Positions 8,430-20,744 of a stretch of DNA of 64,000 bases are shown piece after piece. The position numbers and the translations under genes are program-made. The number at the start of each line of letters is the position of its first letter. Within the stretch, counting starts at the first letter, position 1. Source of the DNA: Venturia oleaginea (Eukaryota > Ascomycota > Dothideomycetes > Venturiales > Venturiaceae); the NCBI GenBank assembly GCA_013176395.1, contig JABMLP010000029.1, forward strand, positions 372,001 through 436,000. Reading direction: 5' to 3'. The notes below the pieces were generated by a model that saw only the letters and a program-made list of their open reading frames with translations, had not been told where the DNA came from and made no database searches.

Positions 8430-11400
8430 CTAATACCCCTCACTGTCACTAAGACCCGCCCAAGGCGCCTCACTCTCCAAATCATCATCATCCAACCCAA
8501 AATAAACCTTCCTCTCCCTCCCAGCCTTCGTAGTATCCTCCTCTCCCTCCCTCCTCCCAACACGAATACTCTCCAACGTCTTCTCCACCTCCTCCGGCAA
8601 CGCCTCCTCCCCCTTCAACTTCTCAATCTCAACCTTGTGCGCCTCAACAACATCATAAAGCGCGTAAATCTGATCACTCTTGGCGTTTATAGCCCGGTTT
8701 AGCATATCAACGCGTTCATGCAAAGCCTTGCGATCACGCTTGCCTAGACTAGGGTCGTGGGACCGAAGTTGTTCTTCCGCGACGTGGAGAGAGAGTTTGA
8801 GATGCGTGAGCTCATCGTTCAGCTGTTTGAGGATGAGAGATAAAGCGTGGACAGGACCTTGCGTAGGACGTATCGTGGCATCCGCATCGTCCGCCGTGCG
8901 TGTCGATACAGGAATCGGGATCGGCGCCTGAATATTGTCAATATTCAAGGTATCAGAATTGACGATCCGCTTGCAAACCGAGCAGTGCTTTGTATCATGC
9001 GCTGGCACGTCCTCTAGAACCGCGTCGATCTTAGCGTTGACCGCAGGCTCTTTCATGGTGATGTCCGGAAGGATGAATGCGGATGTCATCTCAGTGAAAC
9101 CAGCACTTCGTCGGCGACGGCTCGTGTGACTAGCACGGCTCATGTTAGAGTGGGCAGTGTCCTGTCTGCATTCGACCAAATCATCGTCTGAGAGAGACTG
9201 ATCGAAACTGGAGTCCAGAAGGTCATCAATCAGGTTTCGAGAACGACTGTGAGAACGAGCACGACTTGATGCTCTCGACCGCCCGGTAATATCCTTCTGT
9301 GAAATCTTGCGGGTGAGGTTGCGGGTTGTGCCTCGTGATCGCGAGGTCAAGTCATCAGGCTGAATAGCTCCTGATGCGGTAGCATCCCGGCGGTTACGAT
9401 TCGCGACATACTCCTCTTCTAACCTCTTGCGCAGCTTTGCAATCTCATCACCATCGATGAAGCTCAAGAATGTTGTGTCGCCGGTATGCTGTGGAACAGC
9501 CGGTGCTGAACGACGTGATTTGAGAGGAATGGTGCGTGAAACACCTGCAATCACCGCAGGGTCGAATGAAAGCTCAGTAGTCGATGTGTCGCTCTCATCT
9601 TCGACCGCTGGTTGTGGGGGAGCTGCCGGCGCAGAAGATTGCCTCAAATTCTGTGAAGGCTCAGGGCGCGAGAGATGACGAGATTGTGACTTTGATCGAG
9701 AGCGAGGATGGCCAGTTGCGCGGCTGGACTTGACCTTTCGAACTTCAGTCTCGACTTTCTCCAACATGCTGTCTTCGACATTCGCTTCACTCTGGCCTGC
9801 AGAACGGCGCTTGCTCTTCGATGGCAACCTCGCGGGTTGGGCGTTGTTCCGGAGCTCACCCAGCTGTCGATTGATAGTCACGGCCTCGCGTGCCATGTCC
9901 AGTTGTTCCTTTAGGAGCCTCTCCTTTTTGCTCCATCGCTGCGCAGCATCCTCGCGTTGCTCAGTGACCTCCGCAAGTCGTTGTCGAAGCTCGGCTTTGG
10001 GCGTTCCTTGATTCTCAGCATTCAGGCGCGCCAGTTGTGCCCTCAAATCATCGTTCTGCTGGCGAAGTTGATCGTTTACCTCGCTTTGAGGCACTGTCGA
10101 CTGCAATTGGTGAATGGTTTCCTCTCGCTGCTCGATGCGGGACTTCATGTCAGCCTGCTTGCTTGCCCATCGCTTGATCTCAGCTTCGCGGGCGGCCTGC
10201 GCTTGTTCCAATTCCTGCTTCAAGATATCATTCTCCTGCTCGAGCTTCGCATGCTCCACTCGCGCCTTCTTCTCTGCTTCTCGCCGAGCTTTGTCTTCTG
10301 CGCGAGCAGTCTTGCGAGCCGCCTCTTCGTGTTGTCGACGCGCTTGTGCGAGCTCCTCGCGCAGGGTCTGATTTTCTTGGTAGATAAGACGATCCGTAGT
10401 TGTCGCCTTTCGGTTGAGAGCAGCCTCCTTCTTGGACCACTTCTCCGTCTCTCCTTCATGACGATCGTGAGACTCATCAAGATGATCACGAAGTGCTTCA
10501 TTGTCTGCGATAAGCTCTTCTTTTTCTGCCTGCAGATCTGTAACTTGGTCCTGGAGGAGCCGGTTTTCGTTGCGTAGAGTCTCATTTTCTGCCCTCATCT
10601 CTTCTGCGTTGTAAAAGGCAACACCTAGTTGAGTGACCAGGCTGTCTCGTTCCTGTGTGATACGCTTCGTGGCAATGTCGGCTACTGTTGTCTTCCGGTC
10701 TGCTCGCTCGAGACGGGTTTGTAGAGATTGTATCGATGTTTCGAGCTCTGCACATTATTAGCATTTGGCAATGACAATCACAATTGCAAATCCTTACGCG
10801 TCTTTTCAATCTGCCATTTGGTTTTAGCGCTTCCATCTTCACCATCGGTGGATCCCAAAGCACTATCACTCCGTCGGAAATTTTGGCGAGCAGTGAATTG
10901 TGCTCGCAACCTCACAGCTTCATCCTCGTATTCTTCGATCCTGCGGTCGGCTCCTTCCTTCTCCACTGTCAATTGTTCGAATTTGTCCTTCATCAAGTGC
11001 AAGGCCGCCAAGATTTCCTTTTCATCCTCAGGAACAGCAATTCCACTGATTGGCACGAAGTTTGGTTGGTTGAATGGGACAGATGGGACGGAGCTAAATC
11101 GGGTTGCGTTTCTTCCACTTCGGGGGAAGATGGGAGTTCCATCCTTGAAGTTACCAGAGACCAGCTCAGTCAGGTTGGGAAGGTCGGGAAGCATGAAAGA
11201 CTGCACGGTGCCATTCGCTAAAGTACGAGGGGTGCCAACGGCTCTGTGTGTCCAATCGGTGTCGCTTCCAGAGACGTTTCTTCCAAATCGGGAGCCTCTG
11301 ACTGATCTCGTTGTTTCCTCAGGTCGCTGTCGCGGACTATTCTTATCTTTGGCGGAGACTTTTTTGTATACGTCGGCCATCTTGCTAGCATTTCCGGACG

Positions 11401-11938
11401 CATTCCGTACAGCTTCGCGACGGAGGCTGCTTTTCGGTGTTGGTCTTGATCTGGGAGGCGGCGTGGCGGCATTGAAGCTGGTGTCCATGTCGTACATGAT
11501 GTCGGAATTCACGCGTGCGGTTGATCGGTTTGCTCTGCTCGGTGTATGTCCAAGTCCGCGACGCATTTCGATGGATTCTTCGCTTTCGTCAAAGTTATTG
11601 TTTGTTGGATAACTATTGCCTTCGTCAAAGTCTTGGAAGTTACGGTTCACGACAGAGGTTGGAACGTGTTGCGCCGGCTGCGGAGGGCTCCATTGACCCA
11701 TCTTTTGGGCGGTGGCGCGTATCTTTTGCTCGAACCGAGGCAGGCAATGTGAGTTATCGTCTTCCAGATCGATGTTCCGTGTGGAAGCTAGAGCATCGTT
11801 CTCAAATTTGTCCGAATCAAAGGTGGTCGATGTGCCTTCACTGGAGTGGGCAGTTGGCAGTGCTGGGCTCCGGCGAGGTCGATCAGAGGACAATTCACGG
11901 ATTGCGTGGGCGCTGGCGCTCCTCTCCGTGTCAGACAT
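8430..11938 (-). CDS. ppc89: spindle pole body protein, Ppc89/Cep57 family
   Basis: Two exons, 11938-10798 and 10747-8430, encode about 1152 residues. The 50-bp intron (10748-10797) starts GTAAGG, has GCTAAT as branch point and ends GCAG; joining gives an uninterrupted frame. Residues 1-330 are polar and low complexity. About 330-680 are long coiled coil, including an ENETLRNENRLLQDQ segment like the Ppc89 centrosome-localisation region. A Cys-pair motif HCSVCKRI lies near 990. Residues about 1020-1085 (LILKQLNDELTHLK to ALYDVVEAHK) match the Cep57 microtubule-binding domain. In fission yeast Ppc89 anchors the spindle pole body; the same role is inferred here. The start is the first ATG of the open frame (MSDTERSAS). 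The gene is intact, with dense charged repeats typical of the family. Confidence 0.8.
10748..10797 (-). other. intron of ppc89-like gene
   Basis: 50 bp, GTAAGG...GCTAAT...GTGCAG. Splicing joins exon 1 to exon 2 as ...EKTQLETSIQ with the Gln codon split across the junction. Confidence 0.85.
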
Positions 11939-13122
11939 CGGAATAATGCTCCGTTACAATGTTGGTTGAGCGATGTCGAGAGACAGAAGGCGAGAGGAGA
12001 GATGCGGGAAGGAAGATGGGAGAGTCGAAATGTAAACAAAGCGCAATAAACAACAAACAAGCCAGCCCCTGTCGCGCCAAGGCTTTCTTTCCGACTTCCG
12101 ATGTTTCTCACGTGCCATCATCAGGTAACTCGTTATCAGCATGTGACGCAGCTCGCCAAAGTGACTCTTTCAGCTTTATTCCTTTCCCGATCCTTCTTCC
12201 ATGATCAGCCACCACGAACTAGATTTGTATCTGGTGTGCAAGACTCTGGAATAGACTGCCTGATCAACACAACTTTAATAAAGAGTCAGGGTTTACGACT
12301 TCCTGACCATGGCTATTGACATTAGATCTATGGCTCATGATATACATCAAGCGCATCTTTCAGAATCGGCGAATATAATTCACACCACAAATATTGAAAC
12401 AAAACATACTCCTCGACACTAATACAAAAATCCACGACTGCAAATAAACATTACGCTCACAGATCTCATAAAAACATTGACAACAAACACAAGATGTGCA
12501 CCTGGGAAGACGTAAAGGTCACCAACTGTCGGAATTCTCGTCACACCCAGAGGATCCACACTCCTCTGAATGAGCCGCCAACTACGTTCTGCTCCAATTC
12601 GAGGGGACATCCATGCGAAGTGGCAGGCAGGAAACAAAAGAGTGTGCGAATGTAATGTAGTATCTGTAACGTCCAGAACTACGATACTTATGAGCGACTG
12701 CCGCCACTGCGTATGAAGAAATTCGAGACCGGGGCTGCCATCAATAAGGGTAGTTGTTGTGTGATTCTTTGATGGATGGAGGATGCAGAATGTTATCAGT
12801 ACTTGTAGGGTATGGAAAGTCCTTGACCTTTTGCGGCGAAGCAAATAGATATGGAAAGGAATAGAAGCTGCCATTGTTTTATTACCCGGTGAGCTTGGAA
12901 GGGACAGTAAGTTGATGAACCGAGTATGTAAATACTGTTATCGTCGACCTCGATTTGGTGATTCTCACGTGGTTGAATCTGATATGGACCAGCCCCGCAA
13001 CCTCGTGAATAAATCCACTAGGATGTTTCAATAATCAGACAAAGCAAATCGAGCTCTCAGTCCTATAGTGGAGGTTATCCTCGATGGACCTCTTGTAAAC
13101 TGCGTCAACACCTGCTGACTTC
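11939..13122. other. intergenic between ppc89-like gene and HET pseudogene
   Basis: No gene is supported. A 151-codon minus-strand frame at 12419-12874 has no recognisable domain and a mixed hydrophobic composition, and I treat it as chance. The first part, to about 12100, is presumably the promoter of the ppc89-like gene. Confidence 0.5.
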
Positions 13123-13286
13123 ATGTATACCCCACTATCACCTTGGGACCACCAAATTCGGCTGCTGCAAATCCTGATAGTCGGAAATGAGATCCACTGC
13201 CATCTTGCCTACTTCAATCTGTCCGCTAACCTCAAATACAAGGCCTTGTCGTATACATGGGGCCCCGAATTCCCAAACCGCCGAAT

Positions 13287-13301
13287 CGTTCTAAGCGACA
13301 A
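13287..13301 (+). repeat. 15-bp target duplication, left (LINE copy 1)
   Basis: CGTTCTAAGCGACAA, repeated exactly at 16916-16930. It is HET coding sequence. Confidence 0.9.
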
Positions 13302-13587
13302 TTGATTGATTGATTGATTTTATCCTACTCGGTTGCAGCCGCTTAATTACGCAGCTATGCCCGGTTAGGGGGACTTCATCAGACAGCCGACACGTGATAT
13401 AATCTACCACGTCCCACTTCGCCCTGCTTACCAAAACAAGACCAGCTATCCCCTCGATCCCCCCTCTTTTCCCTCAACCACTATTTCCAAATGCCCAATG
13501 GCTCCTGTAAATGTCGGTTGTTCTACCAGTACATCTGTGCTATCTAGATTCCGAGAGGCAATGCCTCATGTTTCGCTTTCCGTTTAC

Positions 13588-14442
13588 CTACAGTCTCCCC
13601 TCAATGCTCAGCGTCGTCTGCGCGTTTTCGATCCCATTATGCCCAAGGACCCGCGTCTGTTCCATAAATCTGATAGCTTTTGTGGCTAACTTATGCGTAG
13701 TCAAGATATTCCGGAGGTTGTTTCGTCCTGGGAAGCGGCCTAACTCGTCTCTCCGGATGTCCTGGAACTTGCGGCATTCCAGGAGGGTATGAGCTACGGT
13801 CTGCATCCCTTCACGGCAGTCACACCTAGAGTCTGGGATACCTTGGATACGTCGGCTGAAGAGGAAGGCCTTGAGCCCTATCTTTTCAGTTCTCATCTGT
13901 ACGAGGATCGCACTTTCTCGTTTGCTCCGGTCTTGATGGAGCTGGAGCACCCTTTTAGTAGGCTTAGGTGTGTATCTCCTCGTGGCTTTCCCCTTTGTCT
14001 CGGATTTCCAGCTAGTCAACCATTGTTTATTCACTACCTTCCAGCACCACGTCTTGATTGTCGTTCTTAGCGGGTACAGTTCCGGTGGCATATCAGCTCT
14101 TGGTCCTTTCTCTCCGTCTTCTCTCCATCCAGTGGCCTCCCTGGCGGCTTGGTCAGCGGCCTCGTTCCCGTCAATTCCCTCGTGGGCAGGGATCCAACGG
14201 ATGTTCACGATAGCTCCGTACTCGTGAAGTTGTGTGATCCGTTGTACAATCCGCTTGACAATGTATGCTCCTGATCGGCCTTCTGGCCTTGTCAGCGAGC
14301 GTATCGCTGCCTGGTTGTCGGTGAAGATATTGATGTCTCTCCGTTCGTTTCCTGCCTCGATGTCTGTTTGAACCATATGCAGCGCTAGATTTATTCCTTG
14401 AAGTTCAGCTGCGTACACCGTGGAGGTCGTCTCAGGGCCCAT
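13588..14442 (-). pseudogene. LINE ORF2 C-terminus: RNase H plus Cys/His motif
   Basis: The open frame covers the end of a LINE polyprotein. RNase H blocks visible are AAELQGINLAL (Glu), FTDNQAAIRSL (Asp) and WIPAHEGIDGNEAADQAA (His/Asp). The downstream CDCREGMQTVAHTLLEC is a Cys/His cluster (C-x-C ... H ... C) as in Tad1-type elements. The frame is intact here, but the reverse transcriptase upstream is broken, so I call it a pseudogene fragment. A nearly identical copy lies at 42086-42993. Confidence 0.85.
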
Positions 14443-14849
14443 ATACGTGCTTCTCGTCTGTCTTTTCAGCGGCCAGACTGCTGCAGCGCCTGTATGTCCG
14501 TCTATGCTACTCCCATCTGTATAGATGCAAATATTACCCTCGAATCTAGTGACGGAGTCGTGTTCAGAGTGTGCCGCTTTATCGCTTGGTGCGATATGTG
14601 TCTTTGGGCCTTGCCACCATGGTGCTGCTACGAACGGCGGGATTATCTCTCGCTTGTCGAGATTCGCTGCTCCTTTCTCTTCAGCATCTCGATATATGTT
14701 GTATTATGGGCTATCGTAGCTTGCTCGTTGTCTTGACCTTGGTTCTCCGAATTGAGTATCTAGCAGTTTAGGGAGGTCTTGGCACGTGAGTATACGGCTG
14801 AGGGTTTCGGTGTTGTGTTCCCAGATCTGTTGTTCGACTGGGAGCAGGT

Positions 14850-15590
14850 AGGTCTCAATGTCGAGGGTGACTCTGGATGTCGCTTTGAACGCTCCACAGA
14901 TAATTCGTGCTGCACGTGCTTGGATTGACTGAAGTGTATCGAGCGTTTTTCTCGTTTATGGTTTTCCCCTCATTCCTGAATTCGACCAGATTGAGCACGC
15001 GTACATCATCTGAGGGACTACTACTCCGCGGTAGATTTTTCGCATATCTAGCAGACTGACGCCCCATGTTGAGCTACCCAGAGAGCACAGTGAGTTCACT
15101 GTTTTCTTAGTTTCCGCTTGATTTCTTCGATGTGTTCCTTGCATTGGAGTTTGCTGTCTAGCGTCACGCCTAGATATTTGCACGTTGTCTTAGGCGCAAT
15201 GCATCCCCATGCCGTCTGAACGGGCTGTTGTGTGTTTATACGGGTGCGTCTTCTTGTAAAGTGTGTCAGTTGGAACTTTTCTGGTGCGAATTTTGATGCA
15301 TGTGTCTTTGCCCAACAGTTTGCCTTTTCTAGCGCGTTTTCGGGTTTCTTGCACGTTTCCTCTGTTGTGTTGCCCCATGTAAGTATGGCTGCGTCATCGA
15401 TGTAGCCTGTAGCTGCAGTATCGTCGCCTGAGTCGCATTGCTCAATAAGGTCAGAGTTGTAGAATATGTATAAGATGGGGGATAGGGGCGATCCCTGTGG
15501 TAACCCAGTCTCAACCGTGTACTCGTCAGATTCGTGGCCATCGATGACAATTCGCGTGCATCTATCGCTCAGGCCAGATGTTAGCCTCTA
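14850..15590 (-). pseudogene. decayed LINE reverse transcriptase
   Basis: The minus strand, in shifting frames, shows TGLPQGSPLSPILY near 15510-15470 and GYIDDAAI near 15410-15386, the B- and C-type blocks of non-LTR reverse transcriptase. Further downstream are KTTCKYLGVTLDSKLQW and a region up to the RNase H. Frameshifts and stops separate these pieces. The homology stops near 15590. Confidence 0.75.
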
Positions 15591-16106
15591 TCCTTGTAGA
15601 TAGAGCCGCAAAGGTAGCGAGTCTTTGCCCTGTTTAGCCTGGCCTTCAAGCCGGCTTAGCATTCAGGGTGGACGAAGCCCTTCCTGCCCAGTTAACACCT
15701 AGTTTGCTCCTTAAGCATACTTCAAGGGCACGCCTTTCCGAGTTTGCACCTCGTTCCGGCTTCCCTACTCTTAGTACACCGACATGCGCATCCGTCCTCT
15801 CGGGCTATACAGACAGTCTCTCTGATTAGGACTTGATCCTACCTCCCACGAGGCTATCCTAGGGTCAGAGCCCATTAAAGGGATGAGGTCTTAGGGACCA
15901 GCAGTGGCTGCCATTGTGTACCACGCCCCGCGGGTTTTTGACGCCCGTCTCGCGTTACCTAAAGGAGTCTCCTCCGAATAGGCCGACCATGCCTTGCACG
16001 GGTTCCGTATGCCAATCTCCGTTGCCAGCGAGAGAGGTCCGGTGGTCCCGTACTAACCAAGTCTGTTTCCCCAGTACCTTAACAAACGGAATACTACTTA
16101 CAGTTA

Positions 16107-16345
16107 TAGAGTCCGTGTCTCCCGCTGTCCCTATGCTCCGTGTCTTCCACTCATCTAATGCTCCGTATCTCTACCTTTTCTAATGCTCCGTGTCTCTCGC
16201 CTTTCCAATGCTCCGTGTCTGGGACTCAACGAAGTGTAGGGCGTTCGGTATTAACGAAGTAGATCGGGTGAGGTATTAACGAAGTAGACTTGTGTTCGGT
16301 ATTACCGAAGAGGTTAGGCGGGAGGTATTAACGAGGTCTATCCCT
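16107..16345. repeat. two short tandem arrays in LINE 5' part
   Basis: 16107-16230 has about five units of roughly 28-33 bp built on CTCCGTGTCTC with TCTAATG. 16246-16345 has about four units of roughly 27-30 bp built on GGTATTAACGAAGTAGA. Repeated monomers in a LINE 5' region can carry promoter activity; this is only an inference here. Confidence 0.7.
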
Positions 16346-16915
16346 ATTAGTTGTATTCTTAGGCCATACGCCTGTAGTACAAGAGATCTGCTTTCCCTCG
16401 TCAGTCCCCTCTACGGTTCGACTGACCTCAGAGTGCAGGCGGGCTCAAGGGTGTCCTGTCTCTCTCCTAGGAGTACCACAGCCGCTTTCGCAGCCCGGCC
16501 CAGTTACTAGCTAGGTAGGAGAGAGTCGGATGGTTTTCGTATCCTGATATCCCTTGATTTCTTGTTTCCGCTTGTTATGACTGGCCAGCATCTGGTTTGC
16601 GGCCAGGTAACGAATCCCACCGTGTCCACGTTGCCATTGCCTCTTGCCAACCCGTATTGCCATGCTTATGTAACCCTACAGTCCATTCAAGCTGGTATTG
16701 GCGCGTATTCGATGACCTAGGGCGTGGTGGTGTTGTGTCGTCGCGTCGTTCGTCGGTGGATTCATCTTTGCTTCACACCTCCGGAACGCACTCGCGGCGA
16801 CAGCAAGGTGCAGGGAGGTGCTACTGACGCCGGTAACATCGCGAGAAGATGTGAATCCTTCGTCCCATCAGTATCCAGCCTTGGATACTGATGCCCATTG
16901 TCTTTTCGATGGGGG

Positions 16916-16930
16916 CGTTCTAAGCGACAA
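16916..16930 (+). repeat. 15-bp target duplication, right (LINE copy 1)
   Basis: Exact copy of 13287-13301. HET coding sequence continues directly after it. Confidence 0.9.
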
Positions 16931-17783
16931 GAACTTCGTGGTCCGGAAAAACCTCTGAAAATTCCTGCACGTGACATCAATCAGTACAGGACACCTCTTC
17001 TGGATCGACCAGATATGTATTGACCAATCGAATGCGCACGAACGTGGACACCAAGTCGGCTTCATGGACATGATTTACAAGAATGTGTCGGAGGTTGTGA
17101 TGTGGCTAGGAGCATAGGCGGACAACAGCAACGAAGCAATGAGTCTATTGAATTATTCCATCGAAGTTTTGAAAAAAGTCCTCAGCATCGAGGTGGAGGT
17201 TAAGCCGGGCCTCGAAGTCAGATTCAAGCTTCGGCGTCTGGCAAAATCTGTGAGAGATCTGTTCAACCGTTCATACTGGACAAGGCTATGGGTGGTTCAA
17301 GAGATTGTGCTTGCGAGACAGGTGTTGGTATATTGTGGGCCTATGACAATCTCCTGGTCACGATTCTAGTCTATGTTCGATGAAATGGGTCGATCGGGAC
17401 ACGAGCCATATCTAGCCGTCTATTCCTGGGCTCCTGCTCCTTGGGGTCTTGTGCGCTATCGATACGATTGGAACAAAGGACTGGACTTATACGAGTTGCT
17501 ACAATTTTCCTCTCAGCTGCATTGTAAAGAGCCTCGGAATAGGATCTACGCTCTCCTCGGTTTGATATCAAGACCACACAAACTGGTTGTCAACTATACT
17601 AAACCCGTGGAAGTCCTATTTCTGGACGCGGTCGAGGACATACTCGGCCATTTTGGCGCTTACTGGGGTCCGCCACTAGAGAACACCCTGAAAACACTTC
17701 GGACTGGTCTAGGAGTTGATCTATATGCAATCGAAGGCTGGCCAGTTCATAAGGTCATGAAGTCGGAGTATAGTACGTATTGA

Positions 17784-20342
17784 AGATATGAGATGTGGAC
17801 TGAAGGTTTCTGATTCTACCGTAGCTTTGTGGATCTCTAAGAATGTAAAGCAGCTGCGAGTATATGGTAGGATAAACGGTCTCTACGTAGCTGCAATACT
17901 TGGACATCCAAGCGGACTGGATTCCGAGCAGTACAGCGTAGTGTAGCCACGCACTGGGTTTTCCTATCCTCATTCTGAAATCAACGAATAGTTTCCCCAA
18001 TTTTTACCACGGAAAAGATTGGACTTTAGCACGAAGTTGGTGTCAGTTGTGGCTTCTGGGACGTAGTCCGTGAATTATGATAAACAAACAAGGGCCCACT
18101 AATTACCTGATCAAGCTTACGTGGCCAAGTTTGACCAACCATGTCTTGAGACACATCAACGCGTCGACGACAACTGCATTCTCCCTCCATAACCTCTACA
18201 CTCATTGGTACCTCATCAAACCGCACTGGTGTTTACGGAGCCTCATTGAAATGGGACTTCTACAACAAAAGTATCCTGGTGCGAAGGGAAGCTCGCTGAA
18301 TCCAATACCATTCAGTCGACTCAAAGATGGGCATTTCATTACTCTTATCAACCTTATCTTGATTTCCCCGCGATGAGTAAGCATGTCTGATACGCATCTA
18401 ATCTGAAGGATCAGGTGCGTTGTGGACAATAATTCGGGCCAGCTTCTTCGCATAATAACAAGTATCCTCAACGCGTCGCGTCGCCTCGCGTCACGCACAG
18501 AACAAGCTCACCATGCGATTCGGCCGGAACAAATTCGATGGCCTCCGCAGAAACTTGGACTGATCTGATTCGCTCGGTACTAAAGCTACTGCAATAGAAG
18601 CTAATCGAACTTGGATCTGAGAAGCATAGTGAAGGTCGGGTAAGATAGCAAGCAGTACAGGGAGAAACTGGTACAAGAGCTTGGTTTTAAGGATGGAACT
18701 AGAGTCCAGATGTGGACAGATCCATTCAGCAATGCGAAAAAGCCTGGACAAATGCCAGAACGCTGTGCATAATTGTTTGGCCAACTGCCAATGGCCGAGT
18801 TCCCAGTGCAAACCTCCGGATCGCGGTTCAGTTGCATGTGATAAGGCTCTGGGCAGAATGGTAGCATTGTCGAGTAGCATTTGTGGGGTAGGACACTTCG
18901 TTCCAGATATCAGGAGATGGTCGTATGGAGAGCGACTACAAATTCTCTGGCAGCCTTGAAGAGGCGAAGTGGACAACTTCGGGGGACACACTCGAGGGGC
19001 CTCTGATATTTAATCATGCTTGCCGTGGACAGAAGTGTTGGTGGCGCTCTTAGCTGCATACAGAACTCCGCACAACCCACTCCGCAGAAACTTAGCAGCG
19101 AAGATGGCGCAGCAAACTCTCTTGAATATGGTCACGCACTTGGCGCGCTGCGCGATCACTCCAATGCCCCCTCCCAAATACGTATTTTCTTTCTCACAGC
19201 TCTTTGATGATAACCCAGCGCGTATTTGGCTAATGTCACAACCTCGCCATACAGAGGTAGCGACAGCTTCTAAACCTCGTCAGCACTACATTACCTCTTG
19301 AGCGTCACAACGACCCCCTACAATCGCACACCTTCCTCTCACCAAATTGCAAACCCTCGCTCGGATAGGATCATACTCGCTGGCCAATAAAAAAGGACAA
19401 AAGTACACAGGAGTTGGCAGATGAGCTGCGTGGAAGGCCTCTATATATCTCGCCAGTATATCAGCCTGATATTGTCCGCAATATCAGCCTTCTGCGGACT
19501 CAGCCTTCAAAACGTATATCTTCCAATAATCGATACTCAATCGTGGTGCTTAAGCATAGCCATGTTGGCAGACCGGTCAGTATTCACAGAGTGCTACCAT
19601 CCTCAATCTTCTCTATTCGCCGGCTGAAGGACTACGTTTGAGCACATACTGACCTTCTCCATCAGCATTCAAGACGGCCCTACGTGGTCGGACGCAATCT
19701 CACAGTCGTGGACGAACTATGACTGCGTTGATGACAGTTTTATGGTTACATCGGTCGATCAAGATGGATTGCCTTTGCTTCCACTTCTGTGTTCTTGGCT
19801 TTACCAGTTGCTTTCCCAGACTCTTGGCTCCCATGTCGAGCTCGCCATGAAAAGCTGTCTCGTTCTCCCTCCAAAGTCTGGCGCCTTTGCTTCTGTCTTC
19901 TTCCTCGGAATTCAACGCTCGTGCTCCATTCAGACCTTCGCGTCAAAAGCCTTCGGCTGGCTGGCTAGCTAGCAAGGAATCGGAAAAATCCCGGGCGGCT
20001 GGCCCAGCCGGCCCTCCAGTGTGTGTGCCTTGGGCTTCTTCTGCTTCGCGCCAAAAAATCATTGCAAACGTGCTCCACGAGTTCAAGCGTAGGCTTACCA
20101 TAGATTCAGCACCCTAACACAAGAGGACTCATGCTCAAATTATCCATAAATAGAGTTCCTATGATGGCCAGAAGATTGTAATCCTTAGCTTCGAATTGCT
20201 TTTAGAATCGGCACGTTCAAGAGCCAAAGGAGACTGAACCACTTCGCTAACCAAACTCGCAATTTCTAGCCCTAGGGTCGTCCAAGCTAGGCCGTACTGT
20301 CTCCACAAGCACATCGAACCCTCATAAAAGCAAGGACGGAGA
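17784..20342. other. gene-poor region without recognisable features
   Basis: About 2.5 kb. Open frames are short, overlap on both strands, and show no domain I recognise. The first part may be degraded C-terminal HET sequence. No LTR ends or inverted repeats were found by eye. Confidence 0.45.
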
Positions 20343-20545
20343 TGTTGAGGTGAGTTACGTTATGTGTTACGTTATGTATTACGCTGTCGCTTATGAGCTG
20401 AGTTACACATCATCAGTTACTCCTTACTCCTGCGTTATTAGTGCATTCAATGGTGTACTATGTATACAGTAAGGTCTCAATCTCCTCAGTTGAGTCCTCA
20501 TGCAGTCCTCCATCTACTCGTTGTTCGTACATCCAACCTTGAACA
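20343..20545 (+). repeat. probable copia-type 5' LTR
   Basis: About 203 bp, TGTTGAGGTG...CCTTGAACA, carrying a repeated GTTACGTTATG stretch near its start. It is directly followed by a primer-binding-like site and, 200 bp on, a gag-like start. The left end is set only by the TG...CA rule. Confidence 0.55.
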
Positions 20546-20558
20546 GTTATGAGCCCGG
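20546..20558 (+). promoter_or_regulatory. primer binding site complementary to initiator tRNA anticodon arm
   Basis: GTTATGAGCCC directly after the LTR end is complementary to the anticodon arm of initiator tRNA-Met (GGGCUCAUAAC). Copia-type elements are known to use such a half-tRNA primer. The match is from memory of the conserved tRNA sequence. Confidence 0.6.
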
Positions 20559-20744
20559 CACCCGCTTTCGTCACTTCTTGATCTCCTTCCGCATTCAGCC
20601 CACGCTAAGCCATTTCCAGCTCACCGCCCCGAATTGAGCCACCTATCGCCATACGCTATACCTGATCCGGACCCTCTGCCCACCTCCGTGTTCGCCGCAT
20701 TTCGTGCATTTACACACAACTTTTTCTCAATTATTGTACACAAC

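Larger units (their letters stand above)
13302..16915 (-). mobile_element. LINE (Tad1-like) copy 1 with RNase H, in HET gene
   Basis: Flanked by CGTTCTAAGCGACAA at 13287-13301 and 16916-16930, so 13302-16915 entered as one unit on the minus strand. The 3' tail is (TTGA)n on the + strand. From the 3' end inward: RNase H with a Cys/His motif (13588-14442), decayed reverse transcriptase (about 14850-15590), then about 1.3 kb with no recognisable coding sequence at the 5' side, carrying tandem repeats. ORF1 and the N-terminal half of ORF2 are missing, so it is an internally deleted copy. A nested unrelated insert at about 15590-16570 is an alternative. Confidence 0.8.
13123..17783 (+). pseudogene. 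HET-domain (heterokaryon incompatibility) gene split by a LINE
   Basis: HET-domain proteins trigger incompatibility responses between fungal strains. The N-terminal part (13123-13301) has the family opening: IRLLQI, then YKALSYTWG. The reading resumes after the inserted LINE at 16931 with FWIDQICIDQ, RGHQVGFMDMIYKNV and VVMWLG, then WTRLWVVQEI and PRNRIYALLGLI, all in HET order. The insertion is flanked by a 15-bp duplication of host sequence. The distal part carries three in-frame stops (near 16955, 17116 and 17369), so the gene is dead even without the insertion. It ends at 17783, short of the usual 600-700 residue HET length. Description only; no repaired protein is given. Confidence 0.85.

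Noticed and set aside
8680..11969. Plus-strand frames opposite the ppc89-like gene
   Set aside because: Shadows of the long coiled-coil gene on the minus strand.
12419..12874. 151-codon minus-strand frame as a gene
   Set aside because: No domain, no splice or start context, and codon composition like its surroundings.
18491..18991. 166-codon minus-strand frame as a gene
   Set aside because: No domain is recognisable and open frames overlap on both strands, as expected by chance.
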